From contig JAAZEI010000254.1 in assembly GCA_012512355.1 (NCBI GenBank), positions 1-6,422 on the forward strand: a DNA stretch of 6,422 nucleotides. The letters are read 5' to 3'. Shown here in pieces: positions 1 through 5,966 of the stretch. A model generated the notes under the pieces. That model saw nothing but the letters and a program-made list of their open reading frames with translations, did not search any database and had not been told where the DNA came from. The stretch is from Clostridiales bacterium (GTDB lineage: Bacteria > Bacillota > Clostridia > Christensenellales > Aristaeellaceae). Numbering within the stretch: the first letter of the stretch is position 1; each line of letters begins with the position of its first letter. The position numbers and the translations under genes were made by a program.

Positions 1-1295
1 ACTTTTTAGAGTACCCCCATGACGGTAACTTCTGCTGCGATGGCCTGGTCTACCCTGACCGCAGGCCGCATACAGGCTTTGCTGAATACAAAAATGTCAT
101 CAGGCCGCTGAGTGCCCAGCTGACAGAATCAAATCGCATCAGGATCAGCAATCATCTGGACTTTTTAAGCACAGACGAATTTGCGGCAGCCGATTATGTC
201 CTCACCCGGGATGGCGAGATTATTTCATCAGGCAAATTGGACCTGCCCGAGATTCAGCCCCGAGAGTCAGCAGAAATAGACCTGTCCTGTGCTCTCCCTG
301 AGGATGGACTATGCCTGTTAACCATCACCACCCGTCAAAAAGAAAGCCATCCCCTGACTACAAAAGGGCATATTCTGGGCATAGACCAGCTCACTCTGCG
401 CCAGGCGCGCGTCAGGCCTCAGGTGCCTGCAGCCAGAGGCACAGCACAGGTCCAAGAAACTCCCACTCACCTGCGAATCACAGGCGAAAACTTTAACTAT
501 GTATTCAGCAAAGAAAGCGGCCTGTTTGACAGCATGGTCTTTGACCAGAACAGCTTGCTCACAAAGCCCATGCATTTTAATATCTGGCGCGCGCCGACGG
601 ACAACGACCGCAACATCCGCCTGGCCTGGGAAGAAGCGGGCTTTGACAAGATCAAGCCAAGGGTATATGAAGTAGGTGTTCTGCAGGAGAATGACAAAGT
701 ACAAATCATCTCTACCCTCTCCCTGGGCGCTGTTTACCGCCAGCGTGCCGTGAAGCTAAAAAACACCATCACCATTGATGGCGGCGGCAAAGTGAGCATC
801 GCCTTTCATGGAGAGATTGACCCGCGCATGCCCTTCCTCCCCCGCTTTGGCCTGCGCCTCTTTTTACCAAAAGAAATGGATGAAACGGAATACTTCGGCT
901 TTGGCCCCAATGAAAGCTATATCGATAAACGCAATGCCTCTGTCCTGGGCCTCTATCACACGACAGCGGCGCGCAATCACGAAGACTATATCAAGCCGCA
1001 GGAAAATGGCAGCCATGTTGGCTGCGAATATGTAAAAGTGCAAAAGAAGCAGGGCGTGGGACTGTTGGCCTATGGGGATGATCCCCTCAGCTTCAGTATC
1101 TCTGCCTACACGCAGGAGGAATTGACCCGCAGGATGCACAACCATGAACTCATCCCCAGTGAGGACACCATTCTTTGCCTTGACTACGCGCAAAGCGGCA
1201 TCGGCTCCAATTCTTGCGGTCCTGTCCTGCTTGAGAAGTACCGCTTCAAACCCGAAATCTTTGAAGGAAGCATCACCTTGGCGCCTTTTGCCTGA
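1..1295 (+). CDS. lacZ: Beta-galactosidase (GH2, LacZ type), C-terminal part; 5' end outside window
   Basis: Family role: hydrolyses terminal beta-galactosides such as lactose in the cytoplasm. The reading frame is open from base 3 to the TGA at 1293-1295, giving 430 residues of a protein usually about 1000 long. The first residues (FCCDGLVYPDRRPH, window residues 10-23) match the segment that follows the catalytic barrel in E. coli LacZ (the FCMNGLVFADRTPH region with Phe601). A linker immunoglobulin-like domain follows, then the C-terminal beta-sandwich (Bgal small chain) with WRAPTDND (residues 195-202), FGFGPNESYIDK, KPQENGSHVGCEY and GIGSNSCGP near residue 400. The catalytic glutamates lie upstream, outside the window, so activity cannot be judged. 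The TTG at 237 is not the start, because conserved LacZ sequence precedes it in frame. E. coli Trp999 appears replaced by Cys in the GIGSNSCGP motif, which I recall as common in Bacillota homologues. It converges on the dehydrogenase gene across a hairpin. Confidence 0.95.
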   Translation, partial: FLEYPHDGNFCCDGLVYPDRRPHTGFAEYKNVIRPLSAQLTESNRIRISNHLDFLSTDEFAAADYVLTRDGEIISSGKLDLPEIQPRESAEIDLSCALPEDGLCLLTITTRQKESHPLTTKGHILGIDQLTLRQARVRPQVPAARGTAQVQETPTHLRITGENFNYVFSKESGLFDSMVFDQNSLLTKPMHFNIWRAPTDNDRNIRLAWEEAGFDKIKPRVYEVGVLQENDKVQIISTLSLGAVYRQRAVKLKNTITIDGGGKVSIAFHGEIDPRMPFLPRFGLRLFLPKEMDETEYFGFGPNESYIDKRNASVLGLYHTTAARNHEDYIKPQENGSHVGCEYVKVQKKQGVGLLAYGDDPLSFSISAYTQEELTRRMHNHELIPSEDTILCLDYAQSGIGSNSCGPVLLEKYRFKPEIFEGSITLAPFA

Positions 1296-1325
1296 TAAAA
1301 TAATAAACGAATTTCCTTTATACCC

Positions 1326-1368
1326 AATGCAAAATGCCCGGATGCTCTCAGGCTCCGGGCATTGCATT
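1326..1368. terminator. Hairpin between convergent genes, probable (bidirectional) Rho-independent terminator
   Basis: A perfect 10-bp inverted repeat pairs AATGCCCGGA (1333-1342) with TCCGGGCATT (1354-1363) around an 11-nt loop. Alternatively, the outer AATGCA (1326-1331) pairs with TGCATT (1363-1368), lengthening the stem across a two-base bulge. Read leftward, the stem is followed by TTTTGCATT, a short T tract suited to ending the dehydrogenase transcript, whose stop codon is 14-19 nt away. Read rightward, only a looser T-rich stretch (TCTTATTT, from 1375) follows, so termination of the lacZ message is less certain. The position between two convergent stop codons supports the call. Confidence 0.7.
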
Positions 1369-1381
1369 AGCAAGTCTTATT

Positions 1382-2494
1382 TCAAAGGTATACTTCCTTG
1401 CCGCTGTCTGCCGAGCGGTATATAGCTTCCAGAATCTTTGTGACCATAAAAGCCTGCTGGGGCTTGACCAAAGGCTCAAGCGCCGGGTTGAGCACCGACT
1501 CAAGCCACTGTCTGGCTTCCAAGGTGCCCGGATCGTTCGCGCTGCCTTTGAAATAGGCCACAGCGCCGCCGCCTGCCAAGGCCTCATCAGTCAGCAAACC
1601 ATTGTGTCCGCGGTTGATATACATCTCATCCTGGGGAAAGCTCATGCCGGATCTGATTTCAGCACCGGCCTTGGTGCCGCATAGGGTAGTGGACGCTTCA
1701 CGCGACTCCATCATGTTGATGGCCCAGGATGCCTCCAGCATGATGGTAGCACCGTTTTGCATCTTGATAAAGCCAAAGGCTGAATCCTCCACCTCAAAGG
1801 TATCTGGATCCCAGGGGCCAAAGACATTCCCCTCCGTTGCCTGCTTCAGGTGCCCCAATTTGTAATAAACGCTGCCCGTGACACTCTTTGGCTGATAGTT
1901 GTCCATCATCCACAGGGTCATGTCAAGGGCATGGGTGCCGATATCGATAAGCGGGCCGCCGCCCTGCAGCGCTTTATTGGGGAAAACACCCCAGGTGGGC
2001 ACCCCGCGCCTTCTGATGGCATGCGCCTTTGCCAGATAAATGTCACCCAGCTCATCCTGGCGGCAGGCAGTATGCAGAGCCTTTACTTCCGGACGGAAGC
2101 GATTTTGATACCCCACAGTAAATTTCTTGCCGCTCTTATTCCAGGCATCCATCATTTTCTGCGCGTCGCTGCTTGTATGCGCCATGGGTTTTTCACACAT
2201 CACATGCTTGCCCGCCGCAAAAGCATCCACCGTAATTGCGCAGTGGGATACATTTGGGGTGAGTACGTGCACGACATCCACAGACTCGTCCTTTAAAACA
2301 TCCCGGTAATCAACACACCATTTCGCGTCCTTAGCACCAAACTCCTTGGCAGCCTCACTTGCCCGCTCGGAGATAATATCGCAAAAATATACCATCTCGC
2401 AAAGGTCCTTATTCGCCTGCAAACTGGGGATATGCTTTTGGTGGGCAATGCCGCCGCAGCCAATCAAGCCAATTCTTAGTTTTTTGCTGCTCAT
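1382..2494 (-). CDS. Gfo/Idh/MocA family NAD(P)-dependent oxidoreductase
   Basis: Complete 370-residue protein of normal family length; predicted cytosolic. The N-terminal Rossmann domain has the dinucleotide motif GCGGIA (residues 12-17) after the first beta strand and the family EKP motif at 101-103, whose Lys102 is the expected catalytic lysine. The C-terminal alpha/beta domain carries GGGPLIDIGTHALD (178-191), with Asp184 and His188 in the positions of the conserved substrate and catalytic pair of inositol dehydrogenase-like enzymes. The stretch RRRGVPTWGVF (161-171) is typical of a sugar-type subgroup. Family members oxidise or reduce a hydroxyl or keto group on sugars, inositols or their derivatives; the exact substrate cannot be read from sequence. 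The ATG at 2494 is preceded by AGGGAGG with 9 nt spacing and is the natural start. It is transcribed divergently from the ABC importer, sharing a 282-bp control region, and converges on lacZ. No truncation or lost key residue is seen. Confidence 0.93.
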   Translation of the reverse strand: MSSKKLRIGLIGCGGIAHQKHIPSLQANKDLCEMVYFCDIISERASEAAKEFGAKDAKWCVDYRDVLKDESVDVVHVLTPNVSHCAITVDAFAAGKHVMCEKPMAHTSSDAQKMMDAWNKSGKKFTVGYQNRFRPEVKALHTACRQDELGDIYLAKAHAIRRRGVPTWGVFPNKALQGGGPLIDIGTHALDMTLWMMDNYQPKSVTGSVYYKLGHLKQATEGNVFGPWDPDTFEVEDSAFGFIKMQNGATIMLEASWAINMMESREASTTLCGTKAGAEIRSGMSFPQDEMYINRGHNGLLTDEALAGGGAVAYFKGSANDPGTLEARQWLESVLNPALEPLVKPQQAFMVTKILEAIYRSADSGKEVYL

Positions 2495-2503
2495 TTTATC
2501 ATT

Positions 2504-2510
2504 CCTCCCT
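2504..2510 (-). promoter_or_regulatory. Ribosome binding site of the dehydrogenase gene
   Basis: Read leftward the sequence is AGGGAGG, a near-full Shine-Dalgarno match, with 9 nt between it and the ATG at 2494. It fixes the start codon of the dehydrogenase. Confidence 0.8.
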
Positions 2511-2580
2511 CATTTATGTTCATCGAAAAAACCTGGTTTCGCCTCTTACAAGACCCAAAACCTCTTGTTATCCTTTTGTT

Positions 2581-2602
2581 ATGCTACAGCATCTCATAGC
2601 AT
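2581..2602. repeat. Three ATGCT words in inverted and direct arrangement, possible operator
   Basis: ATGCT (2581-2585) forms an inverted repeat with AGCAT at 2588-2592 (2-nt spacer) and again, as ATGCTA, with TAGCAT at 2597-2602. The two rightward AGCAT copies are 10 bp apart, about one helical turn. The cluster sits on the candidate leftward promoter, where a repressor would act. The arms are short, so chance is not excluded. Confidence 0.3.
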
Positions 2603-2609
2603 ATTTCAA
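2581..2609 (-). promoter_or_regulatory. Candidate promoter for the dehydrogenase gene (weak match)
   Basis: Read leftward, TTGAAA (2609-2604) and TAGCAT (2586-2581) are separated by 17 nt. The first fits the -35 consensus at five of six positions; the second fits TATAAT at four of six. Transcription would start near 2574, leaving a leader of about 80 nt before the ATG. Other -10-like words nearby (TATGCT at 2603-2598) are no better, so the exact promoter is uncertain. It overlaps the ATGCT inverted repeats described separately. Confidence 0.35.
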
Positions 2610-2646
2610 TCGTTTTAGGTACTGAAAGTTACTGTTTACGCCATTT

Positions 2647-2688
2647 AATACAAGTATTTAGGTTCTTCTAATCAAAGTACTTGTACAA
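2647..2688. promoter_or_regulatory. Pair of TACTTGTA-type inverted sites upstream of the importer promoter
   Basis: The word TACTTGTA occurs on the minus strand at 2649-2656 (within AATACAAGTATT, a 12-bp inverted repeat at 2647-2658) and on the plus strand at 2678-2685 (within GTACTTGTAC, overlapping the perfect palindrome TTGTACAA at 2681-2688). The centres are 29 bp apart and lie at roughly -91 and -62 relative to the predicted start near 2744. About -62 is a common activator position. A shortened relative, AAAGTACAAT, lies at 2748-2757 just after the predicted transcription start. The binding protein is unknown and may not exist. Confidence 0.4.
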
Positions 2689-2708
2689 TCTGGCAGGTGA
2701 TGTATCCA

Positions 2709-2737
2709 TTGACGAACAGATTTTATCAAACTATAAT
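2709..2737 (+). promoter_or_regulatory. Strong primary-sigma promoter of the ABC importer operon
   Basis: TTGACG (2709-2714, five of six) and a perfect TATAAT (2732-2737) are separated by the optimal 17 nt. Transcription is predicted to begin near 2744, leaving a leader of about 33 nt with an AAAGGA ribosome site at 2763-2768, 8 nt before the ATG at 2777. Such a leader is too short for a riboswitch, so control should come from DNA-binding regulators near the promoter. Confidence 0.85.
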
Positions 2738-2776
2738 GGAAAAAACTAAAGTACAATATCAGAAAGGAAATTCATT

Positions 2777-3856
2777 ATGAAAAAGATTCTAACCCTAATT
2801 CTTGCCCTAAGCCTCATCCTCTCACTGGGCATTTCCCTGGCAGAAAATGACGCCTATATGGCAGATCTCGTCAAGGCCGCGCAGGCTGAGGGCGAACTCA
2901 TCGTTTATGGTTCTTCCGAAGAAGCGCACATCGCCGTCATCGTCAAAGCTTTTGAGGCAAAATACGGCATCAAGACCCTTTTCCAGCGCCTGTCCACCGG
3001 TGAGGTCCAGGCCAAAATCACCGAAGAAAACGGCAACCCCTCCGCTGATGTATGGTTTGGCGGCACAACAGATCCCTACAACGAAACCGCAGCCGCCGGC
3101 TTGCTTGTCCCCTATGACGCCAAAAATGCCGGCAACCTGGTTGACGACATGTACCGCGATAAAGATGGACAGTGGTACGGTGTTTACAAGGGCATCCTGG
3201 GTTTCATGGTCAATACCGAAGAACTTGAGCGCTTGGGCGTACCCGCCCCCAAAGGCTGGGATGACCTGCTCAAACCCGAATACAAAGACCTGATCTGGCT
3301 GTCCAACCCCAATACTGCCGGTACGGCAAAATTGGTCATCAACACCATGGTCCAAATGAAAGGCCACGACGCCGCCATGGACTATCTTGTTGCCCTTGAT
3401 AAAAACATTGCGCAGTACACCAAATCCGGCTCCGGCCCCTCCAAAAAAGTCGGCATCGGAGAGTGCGTCATCGGCATCGGCTTCCTGCATGATGGCATCA
3501 CGCAAATTCTTGATGGCTACGACAACATTGAGCTGATTATCCCAGAAGAAGGCACCAGCTTTGAAGTCGGAGCGACGGCCATTTTCAAAGGCGCCAAGCA
3601 CCCCAATGCTGCCAGACTGTGGGTAGAGTTCTGCCTGACACCTGAAGCTGTCAATCTGGCAAAAACTGCCAACGCCTTCCAGTTCCTGGTGCTGACTGAC
3701 GCAGAACAGCCGCCTCAGGCAACACAATTTGGCCTTGATCCTGATAACGTCATTGAATATGACTTTGAAGACGCAAAAGCCAACACCTCAAACTATGTCA
3801 ATGATTTCTTTGATGCACTGGGCGCCGCCGCTGACGACCGCTTCAAAACCGAATAA
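2777..3856 (+). CDS. ABC transporter solute-binding protein, AfuA/FbpA-like family
   Basis: A 359-residue exported receptor that should capture substrate outside the membrane and deliver it to the permease encoded downstream. Residues 1-22 are a clear signal peptide: MKK, a long Leu/Ile core, and a likely signal peptidase I site after SLA. There is no lipobox cysteine, so the protein is not predicted to be lipid-anchored. The mature part is a two-lobed periplasmic-binding fold: first strand LIVYGSS (41-47), GGTTDP (95-100), hinge region SNPNTAGTAK (176-185), KSGSGPSKKVGIGE (216-229), FLHDG (236-240) and EEGTSFEVGATAIF (257-270). By default such proteins are called iron(III)-binding, but the tandem tyrosines of FbpA are absent; His238-Asp239 and Glu263 resemble the ligand residues I recall for the hexose-phosphate receptor AfuA. 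The start is set by AAAGGA at 2763-2768. It is the first gene of the operon behind a near-consensus promoter. Family call sure; substrate inferred. Confidence 0.93.
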   Translation: MKKILTLILALSLILSLGISLAENDAYMADLVKAAQAEGELIVYGSSEEAHIAVIVKAFEAKYGIKTLFQRLSTGEVQAKITEENGNPSADVWFGGTTDPYNETAAAGLLVPYDAKNAGNLVDDMYRDKDGQWYGVYKGILGFMVNTEELERLGVPAPKGWDDLLKPEYKDLIWLSNPNTAGTAKLVINTMVQMKGHDAAMDYLVALDKNIAQYTKSGSGPSKKVGIGECVIGIGFLHDGITQILDGYDNIELIIPEEGTSFEVGATAIFKGAKHPNAARLWVEFCLTPEAVNLAKTANAFQFLVLTDAEQPPQATQFGLDPDNVIEYDFEDAKANTSNYVNDFFDALGAAADDRFKTE

Positions 3857-3874
3857 TTCATCACCCGAACTTCA

Positions 3875-3912
3875 GACAGGGGATGGGCAATGCCTCATCC
3901 CCTGTCCTCTTT
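3875..3912 (+). terminator. Intercistronic hairpin between binding protein and permease genes (partial terminator or mRNA-stabilising stem)
   Basis: GACAGGGGATG (3875-3885) pairs perfectly with CATCCCCTGTC (3896-3906), an 11-bp GC-rich stem. GGC and GCC can pair inside the loop across a bulged T. It begins 18 nt after the stop codon of the binding-protein gene and is followed only by CTCTTT and then A residues, a poor T tract. I see no good promoter between it and the permease gene, so read-through is expected. Such stems often let the receptor be made in excess over the membrane parts. Confidence 0.7.
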
Positions 3913-3992
3913 AAAAAACAAAAATGAAAAACCATGAGGCCAACCTTTGTTTTCACGCCTGTGCACCTGTTGCCAGCAGCGCGGTATGAGAG

Positions 3993-3997
3993 AGGAG
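3993..3997 (+). promoter_or_regulatory. Ribosome binding site that decides the permease start
   Basis: AGGAG (within AGAGGAG, 3991-3997) lies 10 nt before the ATG at 4008 but only 1 nt before the in-frame GTG at 3999. The spacing favours the ATG. Confidence 0.7.
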
Positions 3998-4007
3998 CGT
4001 GAGATCT

Positions 4008-5966
4008 ATGCCGTCACAGAGTCGACGCCTTGAGCGAAAGAAGTTTTTACAAGACCCCTTCACCATCCTGGTCATCATCCTGCTTGTGGTATTTTTAACC
4101 CTGTTTATCCTCTATCCCCTGTCCATGCTGATGGTAGACAGCGTGTACGCCAACAGCTCCCTTGATGTATATACGGTCGAGGAAAGCGCTCAAACCATCA
4201 AAGATTTGTTCGCTGACGCACAGCCCCGCCCGCGTGAAATGGGGGTCGGACGCAACAGCATCATCCAGGTACCCAGTACAGATGGGCTGCAAATCCTCCG
4301 CTCACTGGGCAGAAGTGCCAGCACCACCTACATGGGAGATCTGTTAACAGGCGAACTCACAGGCACCATCATTGCCGTGCCCACAGGCGGGCCCATCCTC
4401 TCCCCACGCAGTTTCTCTTATATCTTCAATGATTTTACCTTCAAGCGTGCCTTCACCAATACGCTGTGGCTGGGCTTTATCACCGGCATCAGCGCCACCC
4501 TCATTGGCCTGCTTTTTGCTTATGTAGATGTCTATGTCAGGGTACGAAACCCTCTGATGAGGCGCATGTTCTCCGTGGTGAGCCTGCTTCCTGTTGTCTC
4601 ACCGCCTTTTGTGCTGTCCCTGTCCATGATTTTGCTGTTTGGCAAGGGCGGCCTGATTACAAGACAGCTTCTTGGGATCTATGATTCTAATGTATATGGC
4701 CTCAAGGGCATCGCCATCGTCCAGACCCTTACCTTTTTCCCGGTATGTTACCTGATGCTCAAAGGCTTGCTTCGCAACATCGACCCCTCCATGGAAGAGG
4801 CGGCACGGGATATGGGTGCCAGCCGCTCCCATGTATTTCGAACAGTGACCCTGCCCCTGATGCTCCCGGGCATTGGCAACGCGTTTTTAATTACCTTTAT
4901 CGAATCGGTCGCGGACTTTGCCAACCCCATGCTCATTGGCGGCAGTTATGATACGCTGGCGACCACCATTTATCTGCGCATTACAGGCGGTACCTACGAT
5001 ACCCAGGGGGCAGCTGCCATGGCGGTTGTTCTGCTGGGCCTGACGGTCTGCCTATTTTTGATACAGAAGTATTACCTGGAGTCAAAAACCGCGGCCACCC
5101 TCAGCGGCAAGGCATCCCGCGCCCGCATGGCCATCGAAGACAAATCGGTGACCATACCGCTGTCCTCGCTGTGCGCGCTGATTTCCGCTTTTGTTATCCT
5201 GATGTACATCGCCATTCCCTTTGGTTCCCTGTTTAAATTGTGGGGACGCGACTACTCCCTGTCCTTTAAGTGGTATGAGCAGCTCTTCCGGCAGGATGGG
5301 ATGAAAGCCTTTAAAGATTCCTTTGTGCTCTCCTTCATCGCGTCGCCCATCACCGCGCTGCTGTCGATGATTATTTCCTACCTCGTGGTCAAGAAACGTT
5401 TCCGAGGGCGCGGCTTTATCGAGTTTGTCTCGATCCTGGCGATGGCAGTCCCCGGCACCGTGCTGGGCGTCGGGTTTATTCGAGGCTTTGCAGGCGGTGT
5501 TTTCAGGACAGGGTTTATGCAGGGATTATACGGCACGGGCACGCTGCTGGTGATCGTCTTTATTGTGCGCTCCCTGCCTGTGGGCACGCGCTCGGGCATT
5601 TCAGCCCTGCGCCAGATTCATCCCTCCATTGAAGAATCTGCCTACGACCTGGGGGCCGGCAGCGGTAAAGTCTTCACCTCGGTGACATTGCCTCTGATTA
5701 AAGAAAGTTTCTTCAGCGGCCTGGTCACCACCTTTGTGCGCTCCATCACCGCCATCAGCGCCATCATCCTGCTGGTTACCCCCAGGTATCTGCTCATCAC
5801 CACACGAATCAACGAATTTGCGGAAAAAGGCAGCTATGGCATCGCCTGCGCCTATGCCACGATATTGATCATCATTGTTTATTCATCAATCCTCATCATG
5901 AACCTGTTCATCAAATATTTCGGAACAAGCAAGGGAGTAAGGGAGGTACGTGCCAATGTCGGTTAA
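4008..5966 (+). CDS. ABC transporter permease, fused two-domain (AfuB/FbpB-like)
   Basis: Membrane channel of the importer, 652 residues from the ATG at 4008 (an in-frame GTG at 3999 would add three residues but has badly placed ribosome-site spacing). It is two permease domains in one chain. The first has hydrophobic segments near residues 18-45, 150-175, 186-212, 233-255, 290-312 and 336-355; the second near 386-410, 436-460, 470-493, 511-530, 570-592 and 614-637. Each half has the cytoplasmic EAA loop that docks on the ATPase: EEAARDMGASRSHVFRTVTLP (263-283) and EESAYDLGAGSGKVFTSVTLP (542-562). One chain therefore replaces the usual permease dimer, as in FbpB/AfuB-type transporters. Between the first two segments is a soluble stretch of about 100 residues (46-147), predicted outside the membrane; the matching loop in the second half is only about 30. 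It follows the receptor gene by 151 nt and overlaps the ATPase gene by 11 nt, so the two are likely translationally coupled. Confidence 0.93.
   Translation: MPSQSRRLERKKFLQDPFTILVIILLVVFLTLFILYPLSMLMVDSVYANSSLDVYTVEESAQTIKDLFADAQPRPREMGVGRNSIIQVPSTDGLQILRSLGRSASTTYMGDLLTGELTGTIIAVPTGGPILSPRSFSYIFNDFTFKRAFTNTLWLGFITGISATLIGLLFAYVDVYVRVRNPLMRRMFSVVSLLPVVSPPFVLSLSMILLFGKGGLITRQLLGIYDSNVYGLKGIAIVQTLTFFPVCYLMLKGLLRNIDPSMEEAARDMGASRSHVFRTVTLPLMLPGIGNAFLITFIESVADFANPMLIGGSYDTLATTIYLRITGGTYDTQGAAAMAVVLLGLTVCLFLIQKYYLESKTAATLSGKASRARMAIEDKSVTIPLSSLCALISAFVILMYIAIPFGSLFKLWGRDYSLSFKWYEQLFRQDGMKAFKDSFVLSFIASPITALLSMIISYLVVKKRFRGRGFIEFVSILAMAVPGTVLGVGFIRGFAGGVFRTGFMQGLYGTGTLLVIVFIVRSLPVGTRSGISALRQIHPSIEESAYDLGAGSGKVFTSVTLPLIKESFFSGLVTTFVRSITAISAIILLVTPRYLLITTRINEFAEKGSYGIACAYATILIIIVYSSILIMNLFIKYFGTSKGVREVRANVG

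Noticed and set aside
237..239. TTG as start codon of a 352-residue beta-galactosidase fragment
   Set aside because: The same frame is open back to base 3 and contains conserved LacZ sequence (FCCDGLVYPDRRPH), so this is an internal leucine codon.
864..1373. 169-codon minus-strand open frame opposite lacZ
   Set aside because: Shadow of the lacZ coding sequence; it would also start inside the convergent-gene hairpin, and its protein shows no family features.
1850..2296. 148-codon plus-strand open frame opposite the dehydrogenase
   Set aside because: Antisense to a conserved gene with intact motifs; no ribosome site or family likeness.
2524..2541. Inverted repeat CGAAA...TTTCG with inner AAACCTGGTTT in the dehydrogenase leader
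   Set aside because: It resembles a LacI-family operator in outline but has an odd-length centre without the usual CG and a one-base loop, so neither an operator nor an RNA hairpin is supported.
2605..2618. CcpA cre-like site (reads leftward as CTAAAACGATTGAA)
   Set aside because: Only about nine of fourteen positions fit and the right half lacks symmetry; too weak to call catabolite control.
2495..2776. Riboswitch or other structured leader in the divergent intergenic region
   Set aside because: The rightward leader is only about 33 nt. The leftward leader, about 80 nt, shows no known aptamer consensus and no terminator with T tract.
2822..3727. 301-codon open frame on the minus strand inside the binding-protein gene
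   Set aside because: It lies wholly opposite a clear gene, has no ribosome site and no recognisable domain; it is a codon-bias shadow.
3924..3989. 21-residue small open frame (MKNHEANLCFHAC...) between receptor and permease genes
   Set aside because: No Shine-Dalgarno sequence before the ATG, and no run of regulatory codons or following attenuator; probably chance.
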